From contig OZ018418.1 of assembly GCA_963969595.1 (NCBI GenBank), positions 6,329,001-6,393,000 on the forward strand: a DNA stretch of 64,000 nucleotides. The letters are read 5' to 3'. Each line of letters starts with the position of its first letter. Within the stretch, counting starts at the first letter, position 1. This stretch comes from Neckera pumila. Lineage: Eukaryota; Streptophyta; Bryopsida; Hypnales; Neckeraceae. This document shows positions 22,740 through 34,463 of the stretch, piece by piece. A program made the translations under genes and the position numbers. The notes under the pieces are model-generated. The model was not told where the DNA came from and searched no databases. It was given only the letters and a program-made list of their open reading frames with translations.

Positions 22740-23969
22740 TAGTAGGTTAGTGTATTTAGCACTAGTATCGCAAACCATTGATGTATAATTCGTGGAGTTT
22801 TTGATAATGAATATTGCATTGGACCGCTTTCTATTCTTTTGCCATGTGAATGTGAATGTGCAATAGTGCATGGATGATGAATATATAATTTTGTACATTT
22901 GAATTGAATAAATGATATGTGATTGCTACATATGTAGGCAATCAAAGTAGAAGAATTCATCATCAATGTTTTTCCATAAATGCAATGAAGTTACCATAAA
23001 AAACATATAACAACATTCAAGCTGAACTTCCCTTTTTTTGGGCGGGGAATTTGATATGCATGATGAAATTGGGAGAGGTTGGATTGATGGAGGGATAATT
23101 ATGTTGACGTCAATAAAACATTTGAACCTATGAAGTCCCAAAGCAACTATTCTGCCCAAAATGACATGAAACTACCATTTTGGATATTGACCCCTCTATT
23201 GCCATGCAAAAGGATAAATGTGAAAACTGCCCTCTATTTTGTGCCGCTTTATTTTTATATTTCTTCACATTTTGTAACTAATTCGGGGCCTGTGATAGCG
23301 AATATGAATTCAAGAATTCCAAATTTTATCAAATGTGAGAAACAATGAATTTCAATGTTTTTTGGAAGGTTAAACCTCGGGGCAATATAGCTGTGAGTTT
23401 TCCCTAAAACCCTAACCATAGGATCTTCTACTTCACTTATTTGAGAAGATGTGGAAAAAATTTCATAAAGTTTTACCGTACCGATTAGAACTTAGAAGAC
23501 ATTAGCATTCAAATTTGAAAAGAATTATTTTTGGATTGTTGTCTTGCAATTTTAGATAACTGTAATCTCCATTTGTGTTATTTTTTAAGGCACTACAATT
23601 TCAGAATTTCAAATTTTCTATGCTGATGGATTGAGTTTAGAGTCTAATAAAGAAATCAAGAAAGAAAAAATTGGTCTTCATTCTTTGAAAAATTGTTAAG
23701 TACAAGTATATCCAGAATTTGAACAAGAAAACGAAATTTTTGTTTTCTTTGGAATGCAATTGAAATACAGTTGAAATATAATAATCCCAATGGTGAGGAT
23801 TGTTGTAGAAAGAAAATGTAACCCTATCCAGAACAAAAAATTAAAAAAATTAAAAAATTGCATTAAAAATTGAGTTCTAACTTCGATAAGTAATTTTTTG
23901 AAAAACTTACTTAGAATGCTCCAAAATTAAACTAGTCCATAATTTTTCTCTAAGAATCACTTTCTCAAA
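22740..23969. other. gene-free stretch with a diverged family-A MITE
   Basis: The 3' flank of the AESGW/Gly-Tyr gene is followed by AT-rich sequence. From about 23370 to 23950 it resembles the left and middle of the family-A MITE (GATGTGGAAAAAATTTCA, AATCCCAATGGTGAG), considerably diverged. The resemblance ends where the next GC-rich island starts, so the right half of the MITE is missing. Confidence 0.6.
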
Positions 23970-24440
23970 GTGGCAAACGGCGGATGGGAACCTGCCGTCC
24001 GCCTTCCGCGCCTGCCATTCGAGTAGCCCCCCTCCGTCCGCCCTCCCCTGTCCGCCCAATTCCCTTCGTCCGCAGGCAGCCGTCCGACCAGTCCCCCTCC
24101 GTCTACAGGCAGCCATCCGAGGAGTACCCCTCCGTTCGCCAAAGCCGTCCGAGGAGTCCCGCTGCGTCCGCTTCCCCGTCCGAGCGGTCAACCTTCCATC
24201 CGCCACCTGCCGTCCGAGGAGTCCCGCTGCGTCCGCTTCCCCGTCCGAGCGGTCAACCTTCCATCTGCCACCTGCCGTCCGAGCGCGCGCGATCTCCGTC
24301 CGATTTGGCTCGCGGACCGTCAGATCTTGCAGACGATGGATCGCGCGCTTCATTTGGGCCGTCTGATGCGGCGTCGTCCGACCGCCTTGCCGTCCGCCCG
24401 ACTATAAGAGGGGCGGACGACCCGTCCGCTCCTCACTTTT
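23970..24440. repeat. GC-rich GTCCGCC island 6, upstream of the kinase-like gene
   Basis: GTCCGCC and CGTCCGAGGAGTCCC words dominate. A 65-bp unit beginning CCGTCCGAGGAGTCCCGC is duplicated in tandem at about 24145 and 24210 with one visible difference, so the island has expanded recently. The kinase-like gene begins ~210 bp beyond its right edge. Confidence 0.8.
24402..24410 (+). promoter_or_regulatory. TATA box upstream of the kinase-like gene
   Basis: CTATAAGAG is followed by GGGCGGACGACCCGTCCGC and CTCCTCACTTTTG, a plausible start region 25-30 bp downstream. It lies ~250 bp before ATG 24653. Confidence 0.65.
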
Positions 24441-24652
24441 GTTTTTTTCTTTGCATCTTGCAAGAGCAGAGCGGAAAGCTTGGTGGCTTAAGCATGGCTT
24501 AGGTCTCCACTGGTTCCTTTCCAAGGGAAAACAGAAGTCAAGATTTGGAGGCCGTCTTATTGCTTTTTTTTCAAACTTTGGCGTAATTGTCTTTGGAAGC
24601 GAAGTTCTTTGGGAATTTCAAAATATTCATTCATACGAAGAAGTCCATCACG

Positions 24653-26152
24653 ATGGTGCAAACAAAGAAAGCAGCGAAGAGGAAGCACGAGGAACATGAG
24701 CGCCCATCGAGCAGTGCGCCCGATAAAGAGCAGCCTTCTTATGCATTGAAATGTTTTTTGATCAAATGCACGGTCAATTTCTATGAGACGGAAAGCACTA
24801 TGTCCCTACGTACCAAATATATTTGGTACGGTGAAGAGGGTCCGGAGAAATTCAAGGCAGATATGTGGAGACAATTCATGGATGTAGTCAATGTTCTGGA
24901 ATGACAACAAGAGACAGACAAGAGGGGCTTCAACCAATTCTTGACAAATAGGGTCCAAGATTCATTGTGGAATGCAAAGGACACCTTAGTAAAGTATGGG
25001 AAGCATCACCATGTAGGTGATGAAGCCTTTGAGCAAGTGATTCTCAAAGCCGAATTGTTCGTTAGCCGTTCTGCTCCGTTCGCAAAGAGTCAGAATAGAT
25101 GAGGGTCTCTGCATTGGTGGAAAAGCGCTGATGGAGTTGTTGAATTGGGTAAGGGTAGACGGCATCTCATAGCGCTTCCTAACACGGCAAGAGTGATTCC
25201 GCAAGACGAAGAAGTCCGGAAGGGCAGGTATGCGACAATTCAGAGGGTCAAGATTGAGGGTTGTCCAGAGATTCCTAATTATCGGGAATTTGTAGCAAAG
25301 ACATCCAACCAATACATCAGACATCCTGAGCTTGCAAAATTGGAACACCAGAATGAGTCAATGGCAGTGAGAATTCCACATGTTGGAGCTATACGGTTTG
25401 CTGCTGTTCATGCAACAAAGTATGACGGGTACTCGTATTGGTGGAACGGCGGAACACTACGACAAATGCTGAACCTGGATTGCTCTATTGCAGACAACAT
25501 ACATGTTCACTTGATGTCTAGCAATCCAACGGATGCAGAGACGATTGACACTTTCCGCCTAGCTCGGTTTAGAAAGAAACGGATGGAGCTTGCATGGCCA
25601 TTACTGCACATCATGCGAGCAGTGCACAATGCAAGACATCTTCACAATGATATCTCTCCAGACAACATCATGTTTTACTTTCCAGAAGAAGAGTCATGTG
25701 TGTACATTGGAGTTTGCGATTGGGGAATGACTACCTTAGCAGTAGAACCGCCTAAATCTTTATATGTATTCACTTCAGCAAGTGACATGAAGGAGGCTTT
25801 GTCTCGGAGGTGGTGGTTGAATCCCAAAATAGCATATCTACACGAGAGAAATGGAGATGCAATTATCATTCCAAGTTTGTCACGTGCATCGGAGGAATAT
25901 GCGGTTTGCAAATTAGCTCGGCGAATCAACGGGGACTGCATGTCCGACGAGTACTGGAAGTTGAACATGGAAACGAACAGTACGAGCAAGTTTAGCCACC
26001 ACACATTGGCGTTAGCATTTCAAGATTATTTGGAGCGGCCTTGTCGAGAAGGCCCGGAGAACGCAGGCGGTTTAGCCCACATCATCAATCGGTTCTGCAA
26101 TATTTTTCGTTGGCCTATACCTGATGAACATTTTCGACGTTCATATGAATAG
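24653..26152 (+). pseudogene. protein-kinase-like gene with two in-frame UGA codons
   Basis: From ATG 24653 (MVQTKKAAKRKHEE, possibly a nuclear signal) one frame reaches TAG 26152 (500 codons), interrupted only by TGA 24902-24904 and TGA 25100-25102. The N-terminal third is not recognised (KYIWYGEEGPEKFKADMWRQ). The C-terminal ~300 residues have a kinase fold signature: a weak lobe-1 stretch (GRYATIQRVKIEG), the catalytic loop HNDISPDNIMF (Asp and Asn in the right spacing) and DWG (CDWGM) replacing DFG. The glycine-rich loop and the β3 Lys are not clear, so it may be an atypical kinase or pseudokinase. The codon after QNR is TGA, before GSLHWWKS. Island 6 and the TATA box immediately upstream suggest that this copy retains its own promoter. 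Confidence 0.65.
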
Positions 26153-26159
26153 TTTTCCA

Positions 26160-27102
26160 TAATATATAGCAGGAAGTATGCCTATATCTTTAGTAAATGT
26201 AGGAATCCGGATGTATGCGCGGAAACTGTATGTTATGTATACAGTAGCACTGTATGATAGTATAAGTGAAATTTCATGTACTTTTCAAATTCTCTACTCC
26301 AATCCAAATTTTCAATTACTAATGATTACAGTCTTTACTCTTTAGTGACCCTGAAGATCTATTCATCTTGAATGAGAATGGCAGTATTAAATGTTGATGG
26401 ATGTTGGTTTGGACATTGGTAAAGATGTAGTCCAAATCGTATAAAGTATTTTGTATCGATGGAATAGGGAAATCGAAATTGAATTAATTTCAGGGAGTGT
26501 ATCTTTATTCTTTAACCTTGAAAGTACAAAAAGGATAGCTTCATAAAAGATTTAAAATTTTCTTGGTAATTCGATCAAAATTAGGTTGACATTTAGTATT
26601 GATGGATGTACGTGATACAACTATGAAGAACTAGCATTTCTTTTTCATCATTAATAGAAGGAGGATTTTTTTTTATGAGTTTGGGTACTGAACTATATAT
26701 TTTGTGAGATTACATGCTAATTCGAATTTTTAATGAGTTTTGATTCTTCATTGAAAAATTTTGCACCATTTTATTTGAAGTCTACTTGTAGCATTGTCCA
26801 ATTTTGACAATGATTGATTTTGATTTTTATGTTCAAGAGTTTATGCAAGGGTACCCATGGCAATCTTCAATTTCCATAGTGTTGAGCTTTGTTGTAAATG
26901 CGCCTCTCCCACAACAGATTTTGGAGAAGAAAACACATTAGAAATTCATTTACAAAATGGTGGAGTATATTTTCCAAAGCTATAAGTTCATTGCAGTTAT
27001 CCATGTTAGGCACTTTAACCTCATATTCTAGGCTGACCAACTATTTAGATTTGACATGAGAAAAGAACATTAAAAGCTTTCAAATCACTTTAGCAATTCT
27101 AA
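26160..27102. other. 3' flank and family-B repeat
   Basis: No gene is supported. From about 26829 the sequence parallels the family-B repeat at 20205-20535 (TGCAAGGGTACCCATGGCAA, TTAGGCACTTTAACCTCA). The repeat continues after the MITE at 27103-27893, to about 27965. Confidence 0.6.
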
Positions 27103-27893
27103 CCCCTAAAGGGCCATTGACCGTACAGCGGACATTTGGGATATTGGGCAGGTAACGTCGAGCTGATTTTTTGTCCATATTTTTTTAAACTTTTTTCAAA
27201 ATAGAAAAAATGATAAGCTTCGTGGGATATATGTATAATTTTTTAATCGATGCTTGAAAAGAAAAGTTATGCCCAAATGAGCTCAAAACAAGAGAGAAGG
27301 GGCAGCAACAAAGATTAAAAATGTAGGATTAAATTAATAATGGAATTTTTACAGGAATTTTTACAATTTCTCCCCAACAAAATTCCACACGGTTTAGTTT
27401 CATTGCTACAACAATCTTACCATTGGGATTAGTGCATTTTAACTCCATATTGAACATATGAAGATTTTACATCTTCCTTCTATCTTCATTTTTACAACTT
27501 TTTTATTAATGAAAAATAGTTTAAATTTTTTTTTTTTTTCTCTTAGACTCTAAACTCAATTCTCCTCTATGAAGATTTGAAGCTTAGAACTCTGTATTGC
27601 AAAAATATTGCATTAAAAATGTTGGAAGTCCTAAAATCTTGCCATATAGTGTGAATCAAATTTTGTTTTCTTCACTTTAATTGCAAATATCTTGCAGTAA
27701 TGCAGTATCTAGTATCTACGGCCAAAAATTCTAAAATTTCAGATACACATTGTCATACTAGTGAGGTATAAGATTCTACGGATAGATGTGCCGATGTGGA
27801 GATAAACTATTTTTCAGTTCTACTTGCTGTTTCTTATAGAAATGTGAGTTTCAAGTGTCTTTTGAAAAAAGAAAAGCGTGCATCCTTTAGGGG
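27103..27893 (-). mobile_element. TTAA MITE family A, reverse copy nested in family B
   Basis: It starts CCCCTAAAGGGCC and ends CCTTTAGGGG. Internally it is the reverse complement of the 12911-13839 element with deletions (791 bp). It splits a family-B repeat whose uninterrupted form is at 20205-20535. The flanking tetranucleotides (CTAA and GTCA) no longer match, consistent with age. Confidence 0.75.
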
Positions 27894-27975
27894 GTCACAA
27901 CCTCATGATGAAACATTATAGTCTTTCAATCTGTAAGTGATATTCTTGTGTATTGTTTTTCTATGTGATTCTTAA

Positions 27976-28913
27976 CCCCTGAAGGCCCAATAGGCCAATA
28001 CCTTTTTTCTGCCAAAAAACACCCAGAACTGCCATTTTTTAAGCAAAGAGTGACAAAAAATTGAAAATGTTTTTTTTCCACATCTAACCGTAGGATCTTA
28101 CAAGTAACTAGTATGAGAATGTGTGGAAAAAATTTCAGAATTTCTGACCACACAGATTGCAAAATATCTACGTTTAAAGTGAAAAAAACAAAATTTTCAA
28201 CACATTGTGGGACTAGATTTTTTGATTTTGGAAATTTTTTACTTAAAATTTTTACACTACAAAGTTTTGAGCTTTGAATTTCTATACTCTATAGTGGAGA
28301 ATTGAGTTGAAAATGTACCCAAAAAAATATATTCAAAAAAACTTAATTTTCATTGTTGAAAAAATTGTTAAGTAGAAGTAGGTCCAAGATAGAAGGAAAA
28401 TCTAAAATATTCATATATTTTACATGGAATTAAAATGCACTAATTCCAATGGTCAAATTGTTCTAGCAAGTAAACTTAACCATGCAAAAAACAAAAAATT
28501 GAAAAATTAGGAAAACTGCATTCAAAAATGAATCCTATTAATAATTCTTTTCAAAAAGATGCTCTAATTGCTCGATAAACAAGAATGTCCATAACTTTCT
28601 CATAACAAATCCAAATGAAATGATTCAAAGCCCTTTAGATAGACAAAAATATAATTTATGAGGAAAAAAATACTAAAAGTATTAAAAACAAAAAATTTGC
28701 ATTTTTTGGCCTACCCGCCGTCCCCTACTTTGAGCTTGTTTGGTCATAACTTTTGTTGCCGGGCACCAATTGAGCAAAAAATTATATTCCCATCAAGCTA
28801 ATCAGTTTATGTACCTCCCAAAAAAGTTTCAAAAAATCACCACAAAATTTCAGCCCGTACGAACCTGTCCAAAAACACATTTGTCCACAAAAGGGACAAC
28901 GGGCTTTTAGGGG
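27976..28913 (+). mobile_element. full-length TTAA MITE family A
   Basis: This 938-bp copy has termini CCCCTGAAGGCCC and GGGCTTTTAGGGG and intact TTAA duplications at 27972-27975 and 28914-28917. It is collinear with 12911-13839. Confidence 0.9.
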
Positions 28914-28964
28914 TTAACATGTCTAGTTTGAATTTGTACGCATCCACCAAAACTATCCGAGAAT

Positions 28965-29465
28965 ACGGCGCACGGGAATTGGATGGCAAAGCGGACGGAT
29001 TTGGCGGACGGAGCGAATTGTCGCGGTGCGGACAGTCAACGCGGCAATGCACGGACGCTGCGTCCAAGCACCCTTTCCCCGATGGATTTGGCGGACGGGA
29101 CGTTGGAGGACTAGCGGACAGTGACTGCGTCCGCTAGCCCATCCGCCATTTTTGGCGGACGGTTTGGCGGTCGGTGCGTGCGTCCGCCATTCCGTCTGCA
29201 GGATTCGGCAGACGCACCCACCGACCGCCGTACCGTTCATCAAAAATGGCGGACGGACTGGCGAACTCACCAATCGACCGCCGAACCGTCCACCAAAAAT
29301 GGTGGACGGACTGGCGGACACTTCCTGTGACCTCGGTAGAGTGGACATTGGACGGGCATTATTTTTTTTAAAAAAAGGAAAACCCCCAAAAAAAAATGTC
29401 ACGGAACGTCCGCCACCCCCTTGACGTCCTGACGCGGACGCGGACGCCCACACGTCCGGCCAACC
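28965..29465. repeat. GC-rich GGCGGACGG/GTCCGCC island 7
   Basis: Both orientations of the core are present, with near-palindromic pairs around 29145-29310 (CCATTTTTGGCGGACGG and CAAAAATGGCGGACGG). It lies upstream of the decayed DUF7869-like gene. No clear TATA box was found at its right edge. Confidence 0.75.
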
Positions 29466-29705
29466 CTGCCGGAAAGTTTTCAACAATTTAAATTCCATAA
29501 CTTCCGCCCAATTTTTTCCGGCCATCCAGCATCGTCTCTCTCTCCACAAGCCCCATCTTACCTCAATCCAATATTTCTTCATTTTTCTCTTGCATTGCCC
29601 TTGCAAACATTGCTCCGACGAGGACTATGAATTTATGCTTTGTGATTTTTCTTAGTATTTGTGGAACCAGTATCCTTTGTGGGCCTCAGTTTTGCACTCA
29701 TTCTT

Positions 29706-30803
29706 GTAAGTTCATTGTTTTGCTTGTTGTTCATTTAGCTCTGTTTCATGTTGAGTATTTTTGAGTGCCAATGCTTTAGCTCCGCAGAGCTATACTTGCA
29801 TTCAAAGTTGCATATGATGTCCCTGGTTTCGATGAGATTGTCTTCAGTGTTGTTTTTAGAGAAGGTGAAATTGTCTACTTCTACATTGGTTTCTATGTAG
29901 ATATTAATCACCAAAATGTATGCCGTAAATAGCGGAAGCAATGCCTTCTCATTCAGAGATATGCAGTACAGATTATCCTTGGATCAAGGATATTGATACA
30001 CTAGAATATCAATGATGTATTCTACCGGCTTATCTTCGAGTCTAAAATAAAATAGTCAGACTGTAGGAAGCTATTCCATTGGTTTATCTTTGAGTCTAAG
30101 ATAAAACAGACAGATTGTAGGAATGTATTCCACTAGCTTATCCTGGAGTCTAGGATAAAATAGTCAGACTATAGGAAGCTATTCCATTGGTTTATCTGTG
30201 AGTCTAAGATAAAATAGACAAACTATAGGGGTGTATTCCATTGGCTTATCTTTGAGTCTAGGATAAAATAAACAAACTGTACAAAAGTATTCCACCCGTT
30301 TATCTTTGAGTCTAAGATAGAATAGTTAGACTGTAGGAATGTGTTCCACTTGTTTTTTCTTTGAGTTTGTGATGAAATAATCAGACTGTAGGAGTATATT
30401 CCACCGGTTTATCTTCGATTCTATGATGAAATAATTAGACTGTAGGAATGCATTCCACCAGTTTATCTTTGAGTCTATGATAAAATAAACAAACTACAAA
30501 AAATCTGTCATTTGGTTCATCTTTAAATATAAGATAAAATAGTCAGAATGTGCGAATGGATCTCGTAGGATTATCTTTGACTCTATGTTGAGATAATCTT
30601 ACTACAGGAAATCTTCCTATTGGTTTATCTTCGAATCCAAGATAAAATTGTCAGGCTGTATGAATGGTTCCAATTGATTTATCTTTGAGTTTGAGTTAAA
30701 ATAGACAAGGTATAAATGCAGCAATGGATTTGTTTGAAGCTAGCAAAATTTAACAGTTTCAATGGTTTTTCATAGTTTACTAATTGTTTGATGTCATGTG
30801 TAG
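29706..30803 (+). other. probable 5'-UTR intron of the DUF7869-like gene
   Basis: GTAAGT at 29706-29711 is a consensus 5' splice site, and TCATGTGTAG ends at 30803, one base before ATG 30805. The interval contains the 54-bp tandem array and no coding sequence. This is inferred from splice motifs only. Confidence 0.4.
30018..30720 (+). repeat. 54-bp tandem array
   Basis: Units such as TATTCCATTGGTTTATCTTT followed by GAGTCTAAGATAAAATAGAC recur with exact 54-bp spacing at 30018, 30072, 30126 and 30180, continuing for about 13 units that become more diverged to the right. Confidence 0.9.
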
Positions 30804-30804
30804 A

Positions 30805-33668
30805 ATGGACAATCTTTTGGCAAACAAGTTTGCAAATCCGGTGCCATCTTTGCCGGCGGGTGATGCGCCTTGCAAGGGCATCCCTTGTGTTTCATGGTAT
30901 ACCAAGGGCGTGACACTTACAAATGAAGCTGGAAAGGAAGTGGCAAAGGGAATTTTCTATAGCATTGATGTAGGCCTCATCATTGATATGGATGGGAAAC
31001 TACTTGGAGACAATCGGGTTGCAATTCAAATTGCGGAATTCCTTTGTGAAGCCAATGTTCCATCACAGTGGATGTGGTCAGTGCACTCTTGGCCCATTTC
31101 AAGGACCTATCTAAATGGTGTCAGCTTGTACGACCATGATCAGACGTTTCTATACAAGGCAAGGTCAATGCATCAAGGCGGCGTGTTCGAGCTGGAGTTT
31201 GGTTTTATGAGAGTTCTCGAGAGAGGAAAAAACTGAATAATCCTCCCAAAAAAGAAGCCCTCCTCACCTTGCAGGTAATCACTGAGGTGTCTACCATGTA
31301 TTGTTGCCCAAAGAATTGCTTGCAGCCGTTTTCGCATAGGCAGATTCAAGCCATTCAATCCTTCATTCATGTGGATGGCGAAGTGAAATTACAAAAATTG
31401 CGTTTCTTTGACACACACAAGCAAATCCACCCTAGTGCTAACAGAAAGGACATGATCACTTTGTCACATCATGAAGTTTGTCCCACTGCTTGGTACAAAC
31501 TCCATGGAATATTGCGGGCTACCTTCTATAGGTACAACGAGATATCGAAAGACGATAAGCAGCCGGAGCAACATGGTAATCTTGGCTTGAAAAAACCACG
31601 AACTCATACATTACAAGTAGCGGCCACACTTCGATTGATTGTCAAGAGGGAATCAGATCCGCTGCCTCACAAATCAAGGACTCTTTAGTCCAGGGAGAAA
31701 GTTCCATCCATGGTCTTACCTTCATCATTTCAATGGGGGGACCATTTGCCGGAAATTAACAACGTCAATTTGACCTTTCAGTTGTGACAAATTTCAGTGA
31801 GTGCGTTGAGCAATATTCGACAAGCTTCTTTTTCAAAACATGCTCCCAAAGCTCGTGGAGACAATTTTGCTCGATGTGCAACATGTGATAAGTTTAAGCA
31901 ACTAAGGGGTGCTTGCACTCCATGTTTGCGTGCGCAAGAAGTATGAACTACAAAGTTAATTTGGACTACAAAGTTAAAAGTCCATTTCGCTGGACAAGAG
32001 GCACACAAGAGTTGTATTATGCAAACCGTATGATGTCGGAGAAGTATCTGGAGAAGGTTCTTACCGTAATTCACAACAAGATGGATCATTTGAAGACGGC
32101 TTCTCCCCATTATTCTTACAAGAACAAGGGCATTGGTTCTTTCATGAAGTTGCCCATTGCTATCACTGGCATGATTGCTTACGATCATGGAGATGTGAGT
32201 ATGCGCACTATGGCTTAGACATCTTTCCGACGAACTCGAACCACATAGTCAGCTCCATTGCAAAATTGCTGCAAGATCTTGAGTTTGAACCAAAATTTTC
32301 CTTGCGTCAATTGTTTCTTGTTGATGATCTAATTCATCCATTGTTAGAAGCTGTGTTGGAAGGCTTAGAGATTTGTGTGGAATTCCTTTTCCCTTTATTT
32401 AAAGAGGTAGTACAACCCCAACGTCTTCCTCCAACGTTGATTCTACAGCTTGACAGTGCCGCAAGAAACAACAAAAATTGACTTTGCATTCTACTCTTTC
32501 CTTGTATATAAAACCATTTTCTGCAAGGTATACATCAATTTCCTTATTGTTGGGCACACTCACAAGGACATTGATGCTCTGTTTGGTTGTTGGAGCAGTA
32601 TATTGAAGACAAATGACTACCTCACAGTTCCAAGGCTCATGAAGTCGTTCATGGATTGCAAAACGCAATACGTAATTTTGCATCTCATCAAAGAGGTCCT
32701 TGATTTGAAACGGTACATAGAAAGATGCTTGCATACAGGCGATGATTCTTTGCAGGGCCATTTCCAAGCCCAACAATTCAAGTTCTATAAAGATTTGAAT
32801 GGGTGGACCTTAATGCAATACAAAATTCTTTGTACAAACGTGGATTGGTTGCCAAAAGAAGGGGGAGAATTTGTTTGTGGAAGGAGACAATAGATGGGCA
32901 ATCCAAAGTTTGTTGGGGCAGTCCATTACCTTTGGCACCGCAGCTGATGCGTTGCTTTGATGACATTTATAAGGGATTAGACGGGTACATTGCTTTGTAG
33001 GGTGCAATGGCTAATCAAGACTTGTCTGGGGAGTTCCGGAGGAAAAGTGCAGTAGTGATGAAGTACTAGGAAGGTGTGAGAAGCGCTCTATATGAACCAC
33101 TTGTAGCTCGTGATATATTGCGTGATGGATTCTGGCCAAATTCAATAGTCGCCGGTGAAGAAGAAGACCAACATCAAGACAATAGCACTGTGCGTGAGGA
33201 GTTTGCGGAGGATGCATCCTTTGTTGGGAAAAGGCGTGAGCGTCCTTGTTCTTCGTTTCGTATATGCTGTGATGTGTATGCCTGTTATTTTGTTGCAATG
33301 CGTCTTGCCGATGGTGACCTTTGTGCCGATGGTGACCTCTGTTTTGGCTTGTGAGGGCACTGACAGACCCTAGTCCAGACCCAAGCCATGTCAATTCCAT
33401 TCACTTGCAGTACTGGACGCTTGCGTCATTTGAGCACATTGACGAGAATATATTTTTTGGATGGGACATGAAACAAGGGAACTTATGGTGTGAAGACAAG
33501 GAGGTCTTCGCGAGTTGGAATCATACGGATACCCTAATGATGGCTTGGAAGCCCTGTGTGAGAGCGGCTACCTCGAATCCCCGCATCAAAATCCCGAAAA
33601 CGCAAATCTGCATCATCAAAGAGTCCATGGACGCCAATGCCGTTGCTGAAGGAAATAATGCATCCTAG
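30805..33668 (+). pseudogene. DUF7869-like, transposon-related gene with multiple frameshifts and stops
   Basis: Collinear segments in changing frames reconstruct a long protein. It starts at ATG 30805 (MDNLLANKFANPVP), then shifts near 31180 into a segment with YCCPKNCLQPFS, HEVCPTAWYKLHG and STFYRY-like ATFYRYNE. Further on come ARCATCDKFKQLRGAC, KMDHLKTASP, MKLPIAITGMIA, HYGLDIFPTNSNH (after a shift near 32200), LQLDSAARNNKN, and after another shift near 32478 the hallmark VGHTHKDIDALFG. The C-terminal parts run to 33668. HTH-x-DIDALFG with the preceding LQLD is what I recall for DUF7869-type proteins, whose metal-binding core is transposase-like; the family label is from memory. At least five frameshifts and several stops make it a pseudogene. 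Confidence 0.6.
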
Positions 33669-33669
33669 G

Positions 33670-34449
33670 CGCAAAGATGAAACGGTTGTAAGCATACAAA
33701 GCCATTAGGAGTGTTAAGAGTTTGTAGTTTAGTTTCTTAAATAACAAAAAAGAAAAAATATTACATATATATATACAAAAGGAAAAAAATTACCAAAAAA
33801 AAAGAATTTGTGAGGAGTTTTAGAAGTTGATAGGTTATTTTTTTATGATAATTATGCCCAAAGAAAAAAAATAAGATTAAAAAAAATTACATTGAATTAG
33901 GTAGGAAGGTCAAATGTGGATTTACTTTGCAATTGTTTCAAAATTGTTTGTTTTAGATTTTGCATATAATATAATAAATTTGTATTGTTATTTGCAATAT
34001 TATATTTTGTGCATTTTCTCGCTTATTAATTGTATTTTCAATGTTCATATTTGTTTATTTCTATAGATAGGTGCACTTCAAAGGTGATTTATGATGAGAA
34101 ATTATGAATTTTGGTTCTATGCATGTGCAAATGCTGTACAGACAATCTTAAGATAGTTAATTGTTTGGCATCAATGATCTTCTTTCAAATGTCATGGAAA
34201 TCCTTGGAACACCCCTTCCTACAAAAAGTGCCAATCAAGTCTATCCAAAGAGATCCAAAAAAATATGCAAATTTTGTAATGGACACATAAACAAATATGA
34301 GTAATGAAACGTGTAGTGTGCAAAGTGACATAAGTTGGTGCAACTTGTTATTTGTACAAAAAAATTTAGTTCTTCCGACATATTATTATCTCAATTTATT
34401 GAAGTATCTCAAATTAATGAATCCTTTTGCATACTAAATCTAGTCTCAT
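33670..34449. other. gene-free AT-rich stretch
   Basis: No gene, repeat array or element end was recognised in this 3' flank of the DUF7869-like pseudogene. Confidence 0.6.
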
Positions 34450-34463
34450 CACTATAAGAAAAC
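34450..34463 (+). mobile_element. possible CACTA-type transposon terminus
   Basis: CACTATAAGAAAAC is followed by AAAGTTTTCTGTGACGTTAG. The start resembles plant CACTA (En/Spm) termini, and AGAAAACAAAGTTTTCT forms a small hairpin. A matching right end with a 3-bp target duplication was not found; TTCTCTTGTAGTG at ~58156 is similar, but its flank does not match. Confidence 0.3.

Noticed and set aside
4007..26152. Reassigned genetic code (UAA/UAG as Gln or UGA as an amino acid)
   Set aside because: All three stop codons occur both inside frames and as apparent terminators, and clear pseudogenes with frameshifts are nearby; decay is simpler.
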